Shown: in pieces, positions 47,490-55,541 of the stretch
How positions within the stretch are numbered: the stretch's first letter is position 1
Layout: each line of letters opens with the position of its first letter
Assembly (NCBI GenBank): GCA_016930915.1
Contig: JAFGFU010000024.1
Span: 1 to 64,000, forward strand
DNA length: 64,000 bases
Direction of reading: 5' to 3'
Origin: Campylobacterales bacterium
Lineage (GTDB): Bacteria > Campylobacterota > Campylobacteria > Campylobacterales > Sulfurospirillaceae
Translations under genes and position numbers: made by a program
The notes under the pieces: generated by a model
Databases searched by the model: none
The model's input: only the letters and a program-made list of their open reading frames with translations
What the model was told of the DNA's origin: nothing

Positions 47490-48803
47490 ATGGATAGCAT
47501 TGCACAAAGAGCAAAAAGTTTAGAAAAAGAACTGATAGAGACACGTCGATTTTTTCACCAACACCCTGAAACGGGCTGGTTTACCTTTTTTACCACCGTC
47601 AAAATTATTGAAAAACTCAAAAGTTATGGGTACACACTTAAGATGGGGCGAGACATTATGGTGGCAGATGCAAGGCAAGGTGTAGGTTCCAAAGAAGCAC
47701 TGGATGAAGCACTGCTTCGAGCTAAAAAACTTCTTCGTCCTGAAGAACACGCTCTTTTAGACGTCATGGAAGATGGGCTCACAGGTGTGGTAGCAGAACT
47801 GGACACAGGGCGTCCTGGCCCTTGCGTGGCATTTCGTTTTGACATTGACGCAGTGGATGTCACGGAGAGTAAAGACTTAGCACACCGCCCTTTTAAAGAG
47901 GGATTTCGTGCGGATGTTGATGGCATTGCGCATACGTGCGGACATGATGGGCACATTACCATCGGTTTAGGGCTGGCTAAACTTATTAGTGAACATAAAG
48001 AGGATTTTAAAGGAGTGTTTCGCTTTATTTTTCAAACGGCTGAAGAGGGAACCAGAGGTGCGGTTGCTATGGAAAAAGCGGGCATTTTAAAGGGTGTCGA
48101 TTATCTTTTAGGCGCACACATAGGCTTTCAGTCTAAAAAAAGCGGAGGTCTTATTTGCGGAGTCAATAACTTCCTCGCCACCTCCAAATTTGACGTGACC
48201 TTTCATGGAACCTCCGCCCATGCAGCAGGCGCACCTGAAGAGGGAGCAAACGCTCTTTTAGCTGCCGCAGAAGCAGCGCTTTTAATGCATGGCATTACCC
48301 GTCACAGTCAGGGCATTACTCGCATTAATGTAGGTGTTTTAAGAGCAGGTGAAGGACGCAATGTCATCGCTCCAAACGCCTTTATGGCATGTGAAACCAG
48401 AGGAGTCACCACAGAACTCAACGCCTTTATGAAAGCAAAATGCATGAACATCCTAGAGGGAGTCTCTAAAATTCACTCAGTAGGATACAGTATCAAAGAC
48501 GTTGGTGGTACCAGTGGCGGGGATAGTTCAGCGTTTATCACTGATTTGTATGAAAAAGCAGCCCTTGAATCACCGTTCATAGAAAAGGATGCCATCGTGA
48601 AAACCTGCGATTTTGGTGCATGTGAAGACTTTGCACACTTTATGCAAGCGGTACAAAATCAAGGGGGACAAAGCGGTTATATGATGATAGGCGCTAAACT
48701 AGAAGCAGGACACCATAACCAATGTTTTGACTTTGATGAGAGCTGTTTAGTCACAGGGGTTGATCTCTTTTTACGCTCAGCCTACATGCTTAGCTCCAAA
48801 TAA
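47490..48803 (+). CDS. abgA: AbgA-like M20 amidohydrolase
   Basis: 437 residues, the length of E. coli AbgA. Close motifs: VAELDTGRPGPCVAFRFDID, AHTCGHDGHITIGLGLA, IFQTAEEGTRGAVAMEKAG, FLATSKFDVTFHGTSAHAAG and AGHHNQCFDFDE. AbgA with AbgB cleaves p-aminobenzoyl-glutamate; no abgB or abgT is present, but a DcuC-type transporter and a second M20 enzyme are. It starts three bases after the previous gene. Substrate assignment stays tentative. Confidence 0.85.
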   Translation: MDSIAQRAKSLEKELIETRRFFHQHPETGWFTFFTTVKIIEKLKSYGYTLKMGRDIMVADARQGVGSKEALDEALLRAKKLLRPEEHALLDVMEDGLTGVVAELDTGRPGPCVAFRFDIDAVDVTESKDLAHRPFKEGFRADVDGIAHTCGHDGHITIGLGLAKLISEHKEDFKGVFRFIFQTAEEGTRGAVAMEKAGILKGVDYLLGAHIGFQSKKSGGLICGVNNFLATSKFDVTFHGTSAHAAGAPEEGANALLAAAEAALLMHGITRHSQGITRINVGVLRAGEGRNVIAPNAFMACETRGVTTELNAFMKAKCMNILEGVSKIHSVGYSIKDVGGTSGGDSSAFITDLYEKAALESPFIEKDAIVKTCDFGACEDFAHFMQAVQNQGGQSGYMMIGAKLEAGHHNQCFDFDESCLVTGVDLFLRSAYMLSSK

Positions 48804-48806
48804 ACC

Positions 48807-48850
48807 ATGCAGAGGTATTCTCCTCTGCATATCTTTACATGTAAAAAGAT
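48807..48850 (+). terminator. Terminator-like hairpins after abgA
   Basis: ATGCAGAGG (48807-48815) and CCTCTGCAT (48822-48830) pair around TATTCT. Directly after it, an ATCTTTACATGTAAAAAGAT palindrome (48831-48850) with a T-rich end contains the common ACATGTA core. Together they probably end the transporter-amidohydrolase transcript. Confidence 0.6.
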
Positions 48851-48954
48851 TTTAGCGCTGAAATAGCGTAAAAAGTGCTTGATTTTTATGCGAACATTTA
48901 ACCCAGAATCGTTAAAATTTCGTTATATTATTTATTATGGTTTTAAGGTTTTGA

Positions 48955-50805
48955 ATGCGACGTAACGCTTTATTTTATGCTTTTTACCTCTTTTTACTCT
49001 TCTCACAAACCCTAATGGCGCAGGAAGAAAAACGTGTGCTCATTATTGACTCGTATCCTAAAAACTTTAAATGGAGCAATGATATTATCCTAGGTATCAA
49101 AGATGTTTTAGCACAGTCTGACATGGATGCGGATGTGATTTATATGAGTGGTAAAGCAGCCAAAAGTAAAGAGGATTACACCACCCTTCGCAATCTTTTA
49201 GAGATCAAACTCAAGCACACCCATTATGATTTGATTATTCCTGTGGATAAACATGCTTATACTTTTTTACTGCACCATTACTATGACTTTTTTGTGAACG
49301 AGCGTATTTTATTTTCCAGTATGGATTTTTTTTCTTACGAAGATGCGCTTAAACAAGGACTTGCGAATAAAATTTCAGGAGTGTTTAGGGAAAGAGCCAT
49401 TGAAGATAATATTAGAATTATTCAAACCATGATTCCCTCTTTGAAAAAGCTCTATATTTTAAACGAAAAAAATCCAGAAGATAAAACCAATATCTCGATT
49501 AAAAACACCCTTGATGCCATGCGTTTAAACTGCGAGGTTGAGTACATTGGGGATTTGAGCCTGCAAGAGATGCGAGAGAAGTTTTCTATCTTTACGCCCG
49601 ATGAAGCCATTTTATTTATCCCTTTTTATGGGGGAAATTACGACCAATTTTATAAAAATTATAAAATCGCTTATACGATTGATATGTTTCAAATCCCCGT
49701 CTTTGCCACAGACTCTTTTTTTATCACCAGAGGTATTGTGGGTGGAAAGTCTATTTTAACCTACAAATTAGGAGAAACCACAGGTGAAATGGCACGAGAA
49801 ATTCTGCGCAATCCCTCTACTCCCAATAAAATCATCACCGATGCAAACCACGAATACATTTTTAACCATGAAAAAATCAACAAATTTAAACTAGAGCCTT
49901 TTTTACTTAACCAGTCTTTGCGTTTTGTCAACACCCCTGTGCGTTTTTTGGATAAACATAAAAAATATGTCGATGCCATTTTACTCATTTTACCCCTACT
50001 CATTTTACTGATTTTAGCGCTAATTCATAACATTTATATGCGTATAAAAGATGAGAAGAAGTACCGAGAAAGTGAACTTCAAAAGAACAAACATCAACAG
50101 TTTATTATCCAACAATCCAAACTCGCTGAAATTGGAGAGGTTTTTTCCTCCATTGCCCATCAATGGAAAAATCCTCTCGTTGAAATTACCGCCTTGGTGC
50201 AAAAACATGCCTTTAGTGTCGGCAGTGCTTTTGATGAAAAAAACAACAAATATATCAATGACATTATGGTGCAAGTACGCTATATGACCGATACTATCAA
50301 CAGTTTTCAAGCCTTCATTATGCCTTCAACCACGAAAATTGTTTTTGATGTCAATGAGGCGATTGAGACGATGATGAGTATTATCTCGCATACCATCAAG
50401 TACAACTATATTGATGTCAAAATTGATATTAGCCATGCGACCAATTTAATGGTATTAGGTTATAAAAACGAGTTTATGCAAACGCTTCTTAACATCGTCA
50501 ATAACTCAAAAGACCAAATCATGCATCAAAGAGAAGCCAAAAAAATCAAACGAGGACTCATCTCTATTGTTGTTTATAACCATGCACAAAATGTTATTAT
50601 TGAAATCAGCGACAATGCAGGAGGTATTTCTGAGGAGAAACTGCCCTATATTTTTGATGCGTACTACACTACCAAAGAGCATGGGCACGGTATAGGACTT
50701 TATATGTCAAAAATTATTTTGGAAAATAAAATGAACGGAAAAATCAAAGCGGACAACACCCCCGATGGTGCTCGTTTTACGATTACACTAGGAAATGTAT
50801 CATGA
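48955..50805 (+). CDS. Sensor histidine kinase with periplasmic ABC substrate-binding-like domain
   Basis: 616 residues. Signal/anchor (about 1-22), a long periplasmic domain of the ABC_sub_bind type (VLIIDSYPKNFKWSNDII, DLIIPVDKHAY, SVFATDSFF-like FATDSFFITRGIVGG), a membrane helix (about 342-362), then kinase: H-box SSIAHQWKNPLVEI and ATPase DNAGGISEEKLPYIFDAYYT with HGHGIGLYM. Typically senses a small ligand directly. It follows the transporter-amidohydrolase operon and precedes its response regulator by ATGA overlap, so it may control that operon. Confidence 0.9.
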   Translation: MRRNALFYAFYLFLLFSQTLMAQEEKRVLIIDSYPKNFKWSNDIILGIKDVLAQSDMDADVIYMSGKAAKSKEDYTTLRNLLEIKLKHTHYDLIIPVDKHAYTFLLHHYYDFFVNERILFSSMDFFSYEDALKQGLANKISGVFRERAIEDNIRIIQTMIPSLKKLYILNEKNPEDKTNISIKNTLDAMRLNCEVEYIGDLSLQEMREKFSIFTPDEAILFIPFYGGNYDQFYKNYKIAYTIDMFQIPVFATDSFFITRGIVGGKSILTYKLGETTGEMAREILRNPSTPNKIITDANHEYIFNHEKINKFKLEPFLLNQSLRFVNTPVRFLDKHKKYVDAILLILPLLILLILALIHNIYMRIKDEKKYRESELQKNKHQQFIIQQSKLAEIGEVFSSIAHQWKNPLVEITALVQKHAFSVGSAFDEKNNKYINDIMVQVRYMTDTINSFQAFIMPSTTKIVFDVNEAIETMMSIISHTIKYNYIDVKIDISHATNLMVLGYKNEFMQTLLNIVNNSKDQIMHQREAKKIKRGLISIVVYNHAQNVIIEISDNAGGISEEKLPYIFDAYYTTKEHGHGIGLYMSKIILENKMNGKIKADNTPDGARFTITLGNVS

Positions 50806-51467
50806 AAATTTTACTTCTGGAAGACAACACATCGCTGTGCGATGTCATTAAAGATGTGCTCACCCAACATGGGTATGATGTGAGAGTCTTTAACGATGGA
50901 GAACAAGCCCTTGAAGAGCTTAATAAAGGATACCACTGTTTTATCATTGACATCAATGTCCCCTCACTCGATGGCATTAGCATTTTAGAGTCCATTCGTC
51001 TGTTTAATAAAGAAGTTCCTGTCATTATCATCAGCTCCAATCACGATTTGGAGAAGATTCAAACCTCTTATGAAATAGGATGTAATGACTACTTGAAAAA
51101 ACCTTTTTTTATTTATGAGCTAGTGCATAAAATTAAAAAACTGTGTCACGTTGAGAGTTCAACCATTGAATTATGGAAAGGATATCTCTACGATTTTAAA
51201 AACCAACGCCTCTTCAATCCCCAAAAAGAGGAGATTTTTCTAGGTAGAAAAGAGTATCTTTTTCTTGATTTATTCATCAAAGACACCACCCGAACCGTTC
51301 CTTTTTTTGAGATTGATGAGTACGTTTGGCAAGGGGAAGAGACCACCATTTTTAATATTCGAGCACTCGTGAAACGCTTACGCTCCAAACTGCCTGAGGG
51401 TGCTATTAAAACCATTAAAGAAGTGGGGTATCGTTTGGATAGTATCGTAGAAAATAAACCTTTTTAA
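50802..51467 (+). CDS. OmpR-family response regulator
   Basis: 221 residues. The receiver has the acidic pair LLEDN, phospho-acceptor Asp in CFIIDINVP, and Lys in YLKKPFF. The C-terminal winged helix ends in FNIRALVKRLRSKLPEGAIKTIKEVGYRL. Overlaps the kinase (ATGA), so the two are one unit. Confidence 0.93.
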   Translation: MKILLLEDNTSLCDVIKDVLTQHGYDVRVFNDGEQALEELNKGYHCFIIDINVPSLDGISILESIRLFNKEVPVIIISSNHDLEKIQTSYEIGCNDYLKKPFFIYELVHKIKKLCHVESSTIELWKGYLYDFKNQRLFNPQKEEIFLGRKEYLFLDLFIKDTTRTVPFFEIDEYVWQGEETTIFNIRALVKRLRSKLPEGAIKTIKEVGYRLDSIVENKPF

Positions 51468-51511
51468 AGAGGTACCTCTTTTTACATGTAAAACTCTTTT
51501 TCTCTTTTCTT

Positions 51512-51538
51512 AAGGCTTTACATGTAAAGCCTTTTTTT
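51512..51538 (+). terminator. Intrinsic terminator built on the ACATGTA palindrome
   Basis: A perfect 22-base palindrome at 51512-51533 (arms AAGGCTTTACA and TGTAAAGCCTT) is followed by seven T. Its centre is TTTACATGTAAA, and a second copy lies at 51481. It ends the two-component operon. Confidence 0.85.
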
Positions 51539-51594
51539 AATTTCTCTGCAATGCAAACTCCCTATAATACGCCATAAAAAAATAATTAAAAGGA

Positions 51595-52344
51595 ATGGCA
51601 TTGATAACTAAAATAGATATGAATTCACCTGAATTTATTGCAGAATTAGAAAAAACAGAAGCATTTACCGACAAAGTGTGTGCACAATTTGGCTTTGCCT
51701 ACACCCCTTTAGATGATGTTAAAGAGTCTATTCAGCAAGGCTTAACCCGCAATAAACTCATTTATGGCAAACGCTACTGCCCCTGTTTTATGGTCATTGG
51801 CGCGACCAAAGAGGAACAAATCAAAGCAGGAAATCGTCTTTGCCCCTGTACCCCAGCACTCACAGAGGAGATTCCTAACGAAGGAAAATGCCACTGTACC
51901 ATTTTTTGTGCGCCTGAACATGCCAAAGAGCTTGCACAAGAAGAAAATGTTGAAGAAGTCGCTCACACTCACGCACGAGGCTTAAGCCAAGAAGAGTGTG
52001 CGCTCTTAATGAAAAAAGAGCAACTCGATGGCGATGAACTCGAAGCGTTATTGGAAGCTAGGGCGCAAGGAAGTGTGAATTTTCTTCTAGTCGATACCAG
52101 AGAGTGGATGGAGTGGGTAGGAAACCGTATCAAAGGAACCGATGTGCTTATTCCAACAACAAGCTTTCACAACGCCCTCTCCCAATTGAATGGCAAAGAA
52201 GCAACACCGATTATTTTGTACTGCTACAGTGGAAGCCGAAGTGCCTATTGCCAACGGATTTTAAAACACATGGGCTTTAAAACCGTCCTCAATCTTGAGT
52301 ATGGCATTATGGCGTTTTATGGAGAGTGTGAAAGCGGAGAGTAA
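51595..52344 (+). CDS. Ferredoxin-thioredoxin reductase catalytic-like domain fused to rhodanese
   Basis: 249 residues. The N-terminal 110 residues carry CPC (KRYCPCFMV), CPC (RLCPCTPAL) and CHC plus Cys (GKCHCTIFC), the [4Fe-4S] and disulfide ligand pattern of FTR beta. The C-terminal 90 residues are a rhodanese with catalytic Cys in ILYCYSGSRSAYC. A charged linker joins them (about 115-150). The two together suggest sulfur transfer or thiol reduction using an iron-sulfur redox centre. An AAAAGGA precedes the start. Its last 30 bases of gene and downstream sequence are duplicated at 53376-53405. Confidence 0.85.
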   Translation: MALITKIDMNSPEFIAELEKTEAFTDKVCAQFGFAYTPLDDVKESIQQGLTRNKLIYGKRYCPCFMVIGATKEEQIKAGNRLCPCTPALTEEIPNEGKCHCTIFCAPEHAKELAQEENVEEVAHTHARGLSQEECALLMKKEQLDGDELEALLEARAQGSVNFLLVDTREWMEWVGNRIKGTDVLIPTTSFHNALSQLNGKEATPIILYCYSGSRSAYCQRILKHMGFKTVLNLEYGIMAFYGECESGE

Positions 52345-52348
52345 AAAA
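52319..52348 (+). repeat. Left copy of the duplicated gene end
   Basis: 30 bases identical to 53376-53405, covering the last codons and stop of the FTR-rhodanese gene. A looser match extends upstream on both sides for about 35 bases. The two copies flank the membrane gene at 52457. Confidence 0.8.
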
Positions 52349-52350
52349 CT

Positions 52351-52415
52351 CTAAAGTCGACGAGCATAACCAAAGCGTCAAAATTCAACTCTTTGGTTGC
52401 GTTATTTAACTTTAG
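52351..52415. other. Nested inverted repeat, about 65 bases
   Basis: Outer arms CTAAAG (52351-52356) and CTTTAG (52410-52415) enclose inner arms AACCAAAG (52368-52375) and CTTTGGTT (52391-52398). It can fold into a long stem-loop. It may be a terminator for both neighbouring genes or a small mobile repeat at the insertion edge. Confidence 0.45.
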
Positions 52416-52456
52416 ACGTAAAAAATTTGGGAGAAGAAAAAAGCTATTAAGGTAGC

Positions 52457-53263
52457 CTATATTTCCATAGAAATATTTTTATCTTCTGTCTGTATCGTTG
52501 AATTATTTTTCTTTACTGGGGTAGTTATGTTTACTTCGTTTGTTTGATTTGTGTCAAGCGATGTAAAAGAAATAACTTTGTCTGCTTTAATAAATTTAAC
52601 TTTTTGTGTTTGTTTATCCCATAGCATATACATCTTTTCATAAGAACGAGCGAGAACACCTTTGCATGTTGAATTATCCTCAAATTGAAAAATAGACTCA
52701 GGTACTTTTCCTTCTTTAATATTGTAAGCTTTTAATTCTCCCAGATTATATATGAATACTCCAAGAGGAATTAACGTAATTAAAAATATAAATTCTACTC
52801 TTGATAATTTCGTATATTTTGCCAAATAATTTGAAATTGGAGTAATTGCCCAAGCGAAAAAAAATATTAATATCATTCCCCACATACGAAATAAAGGCTC
52901 AAATCCTTTATTTATTACTATTATAATCAGCCCAATAAAAATAACAATCGCATGATTATGATAATTTATCCATGCGAAAATCTTATGATTTGATGATTCA
53001 ATATACTCTTCTTCACTCATATAATCAAATGCAGGTTGATGAATGACTTTATTATATAAATAACCAATTATAAAAATTCCGAAAATAGGTATCATCCATA
53101 TAAGAGAAGTTCTAATATGGTCAGATAACGTTGTTGGCAATTCAGCAAAGCTAATACCCAAAACTTGTATAAAGCCATATTCATAAATAACCGAAAATGA
53201 AAGAATAAGACTGCTCAAAATACCAATAAAAGAAATTTCAATATTTTTCAATAAATTATTCAT
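52457..53263 (-). CDS. Unknown membrane protein, 268 residues
   Basis: Five to six hydrophobic helices in the first 180 residues (FIGILSSLILSFSVIYEYGF, SLIWMIPIFGIFIIGYLY, AIVIFIGLIIIVI, MILIFFFAWAITP, FIFLITLIPLGVFIYNLG), then a soluble C-terminal domain ending in an Asn/Thr-rich tail. No family recognised. The gene is AT-rich compared with its neighbours, lies opposite in strand to the FTR-rhodanese gene, and is bounded by a duplicated gene end. It looks like an acquired single gene. Confidence 0.6.
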   Translation of the reverse strand: MNNLLKNIEISFIGILSSLILSFSVIYEYGFIQVLGISFAELPTTLSDHIRTSLIWMIPIFGIFIIGYLYNKVIHQPAFDYMSEEEYIESSNHKIFAWINYHNHAIVIFIGLIIIVINKGFEPLFRMWGMILIFFFAWAITPISNYLAKYTKLSRVEFIFLITLIPLGVFIYNLGELKAYNIKEGKVPESIFQFEDNSTCKGVLARSYEKMYMLWDKQTQKVKFIKADKVISFTSLDTNQTNEVNITTPVKKNNSTIQTEDKNISMEI

Positions 53264-53375
53264 TAGAAAAAAACTTACCCTTACGTGATTTTTAAACTAT
53301 TATACACAAATCATTAATCAATATAGAAAAGGAAGTGTGTTTTCAAACTGTCTTTAACCTTGAATATGGCATACG

Positions 53376-53405
53376 ATGGAGAGTGTGAAAGCGGAGAGTA
53401 AAAAA
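53376..53405 (+). repeat. Right copy of the duplicated gene end
   Basis: Identical to 52319-52348, here without its gene. A broken version of the upstream codons (CTTGAATATGGCAT) precedes it, so it is a true remnant of the gene end. It marks the right edge of the inserted segment. Confidence 0.8.
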
Positions 53406-53415
53406 AAGAGTGAAG

Positions 53416-53982
53416 CTACTTTGTCGCTTCACTCAAGGCTTCAATGCTGAGCTCTTTTTTATTGCCTTTGGCATCATAATCAAGCCCCTTGAGCACTTCG
53501 CCCTCTTTAAATTCAATGCTACGCATCAACTTTCCGCTAGGGCTGTAAAGTTTAGCAATGCCATTGGCTTTGTTTTTTGAAAAAGGGGTTTCACCTTGCA
53601 AGGTGCCTGTGGGATAGTAGAACTTTGCAAGACCGTTGGCTTCATCATTTTGAAACTGAATTTCCGTTTGAACCACACCCGATTCGTAATATTCTCTCTT
53701 TAAACCCTCAATTTTATCGTTTACAAAAGGGGTTTCGCTACGAAGGCGTCCTGATTCGTAAAAGGTTTTTCCCACGCCCTCACGTAGACCATTTTTAAAA
53801 GGGGTTTGGCTTTTGACTTGACCTGATTCGTAAAAAAATTGTCCCACACCATTGGCAGGTTTTTTGGTTTTTGACTCAAGCAATAGTCCATCTTCACGAA
53901 CATCTAATTCTTCAACACTGTAATACCGCTCTGAGGCATAAAGCATGAGCGCCGAACACAAAAGGCTGAGTATCCATTTCAT
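53416..53982 (-). CDS. Secreted YwqK/MORN-variant repeat protein
   Basis: 188 residues from the ATG at 53982 (GGAG eight bases upstream; an upstream GTG at 53991 is less likely). The signal peptide MKWILSLLCSALMLYA is followed by five to six repeats of the form (F/Y)YESG.(V/L)(K/R)SETPFKNGLREG, the MORN-variant/YwqK pattern. It is probably periplasmic or surface exposed. The name 'antitoxin' used for some relatives is not supported here. Confidence 0.8.
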   Translation of the reverse strand: MKWILSLLCSALMLYASERYYSVEELDVREDGLLLESKTKKPANGVGQFFYESGQVKSQTPFKNGLREGVGKTFYESGRLRSETPFVNDKIEGLKREYYESGVVQTEIQFQNDEANGLAKFYYPTGTLQGETPFSKNKANGIAKLYSPSGKLMRSIEFKEGEVLKGLDYDAKGNKKELSIEALSEATK

Positions 53983-54001
53983 CACACGCACTCCAAAAAA
54001 A

Positions 54002-54030
54002 GTTTACATGTAAGCATTGTACATGTAAAC
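54002..54030. terminator. Hairpin of two inverted ACATGTA sites downstream of ychF
   Basis: GTTTACATGT (54002-54011) and ACATGTAAAC (54021-54030) pair as a ten-base stem with loop AAGCATTGT. It lies 13 bases after the ychF stop on the minus strand and ends its transcript. Confidence 0.6.
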
Positions 54031-54042
54031 TTCAAATATTCA

Positions 54043-55143
54043 TTAAACGTTAAATCTAAAGTGCATTACATCGCCATCTTGAACGACGTATTCTTTGCCT
54101 TCTAAGCGCATTTTACCTGCTTCTTTTGAGCCTGCCTCACCTTTGTAAGCAATGAAATCATCATAGCCAATGACCTCTGCTCGAATAAAGCCTTTTTCAA
54201 AATCATTGTGAATCACAGAAGCGGCTTTGGGTGCTTTCCAACCTTTGACAATTGTCCATGCACGTACCTCTTTAACACCTGCGGTAAAGTACGAAGCCAG
54301 TCCTAATTTTTCAAACGCTAAGCGAATAATCTGTTTCAAGCCAGATTCTTCAATGCCAAGCTCCTTTAAAAACTCCTCCGCCTCTTCCTCTTCAAGAGCT
54401 ACCATCTCTTCTTCCACTTTGGCACATAAAACCACCACGTCCGCACCCACTTCTTTGGCATGCGCTTTAACAGCTTTAACGTGCTCATTCTCTTCTAAAA
54501 GTCCTGCTTCATCAACATTGGCACCGTAGATAATGGTTTTATTGGAGAGAAAACGTAGCTCTTTATCAAGGGCTTGAAAATTTTCATCGTCTTTTTTAGC
54601 AAAAGTGCTCACAGGCTTAATTTCATCTAAGTGGGCACGCAGTTCTGTGGCAACTTCTGCCATCGCTTGCGCACCTTTTTCAAGTTTAGCCTGACGTTTG
54701 AGGCGGTCTAGTTTTTTATCGAGTTGTTGCACATCGGCAAAAATAAGCTCACTCTCTATAATTTCAATGTCACGAAGGGGATTAATGCTATTTTCAACGT
54801 GGGTAATGTTTTCATCTTCAAAACAACGCACCATATGCAAAATGACTTCAACTTCACGGATGTTAGAGAGAAACTGATTGCCAAGCCCCTCACCTGCACT
54901 CGCACCCTTCACCAAACCAGCAATGTCCACGAAATCCACCGTGGAGTGCTGAATACGCTCAGGATTGACAATTTTTGCCAGCTCGTCAAGTCTTGCATCT
55001 GAAACAGGAACAACAGCTTTATTTGGTTCAATCGTACAAAAAGGATAATTCGCAGATTCTGCATTTTGCGCTTTGGTGAGCGCATTAAACGTGGTGGACT
55101 TTCCTACGTTTGGAAGCCCTACAATACCAACACCTAAACCCAT
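54043..55143 (-). CDS. ychF: Redox-regulated ATPase YchF (Obg-like)
   Basis: 366 residues. GTPase-like motifs: G1 GLPNVGKSTTFNAL, G3-like DIAGLVKGASAGEGLGN and the NxxE variant (YGANVDEAG). C-terminal TGS-like domain (IHNDFEKGFIRAEVIGYDDF). It hydrolyses ATP rather than GTP and acts in ribosome-linked stress. Its ribosome site AAAGG lies inside a 12-base hairpin stem at 55143-55175. Confidence 0.96.
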   Translation of the reverse strand: MGLGVGIVGLPNVGKSTTFNALTKAQNAESANYPFCTIEPNKAVVPVSDARLDELAKIVNPERIQHSTVDFVDIAGLVKGASAGEGLGNQFLSNIREVEVILHMVRCFEDENITHVENSINPLRDIEIIESELIFADVQQLDKKLDRLKRQAKLEKGAQAMAEVATELRAHLDEIKPVSTFAKKDDENFQALDKELRFLSNKTIIYGANVDEAGLLEENEHVKAVKAHAKEVGADVVVLCAKVEEEMVALEEEEAEEFLKELGIEESGLKQIIRLAFEKLGLASYFTAGVKEVRAWTIVKGWKAPKAASVIHNDFEKGFIRAEVIGYDDFIAYKGEAGSKEAGKMRLEGKEYVVQDGDVMHFRFNV

Positions 55144-55175
55144 ACAATACCTTTATATTTTTTAAAGGTATTGTA
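55143..55175 (-). promoter_or_regulatory. Hairpin covering the ychF ribosome site, after napD
   Basis: TACAATACCTTT (55143-55154) and AAAGGTATTGTA (55164-55175) form a perfect 12-base stem with a nine-base AT loop. On the minus strand the second arm encountered holds AAAGG seven bases before the ychF ATG. It may end nap transcripts and also limit ychF translation. Confidence 0.55.
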
Positions 55176-55187
55176 CCGCTTATGCGC

Positions 55188-55541
55188 TTAATGTATCTTC
55201 TTTTTAAGGTCACCTCGGTAGACAATATCTTCAATTTTGACGTTTTCATCATTCAAAACAGAAGGCACGGCATCAGCATTTTGGAGCTTTTCTCGCTCTA
55301 AGTCTAGTTCATCTTCACTGTATGCCATCATCATTGTGGCGCTAATGACATGCGGTGTGGCTTCGATTTTTTTAAGTTTCTTCATCTCTTCATCGATGTT
55401 TTCACCCTCAATGGTCAGGACAATTTTTCCCGTATTTTCATCGCTAAAATGATAATCACAAAAGTCACTGGCATCAAAAAGTTCAATCAACGCTTTTACA
55501 TGTAAAGGTTTTGCTTGTACAACAATACTTGATATATTCAT
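55188..55541 (-). CDS. napD: NapD-family chaperone of periplasmic nitrate reductase
   Basis: 117 residues from the ATG at 55541, overlapping the napL stop (ATGA) with GGAG before it. A ferredoxin-like fold is seen (MNISSIVVQAKPLHVKALIE, KIVLTIEGENIDE). NapD binds the NapA Tat signal to hold it for cofactor loading. Last gene of the nap operon. Confidence 0.88.
   Translation of the reverse strand: MNISSIVVQAKPLHVKALIELFDASDFCDYHFSDENTGKIVLTIEGENIDEEMKKLKKIEATPHVISATMMMAYSEDELDLEREKLQNADAVPSVLNDENVKIEDIVYRGDLKKKIH

Noticed and set aside
53416-53982. Antitoxin of a toxin-antitoxin system
   Set aside because: The YwqK label is used for such repeats, but this protein has a signal peptide and no toxin partner.
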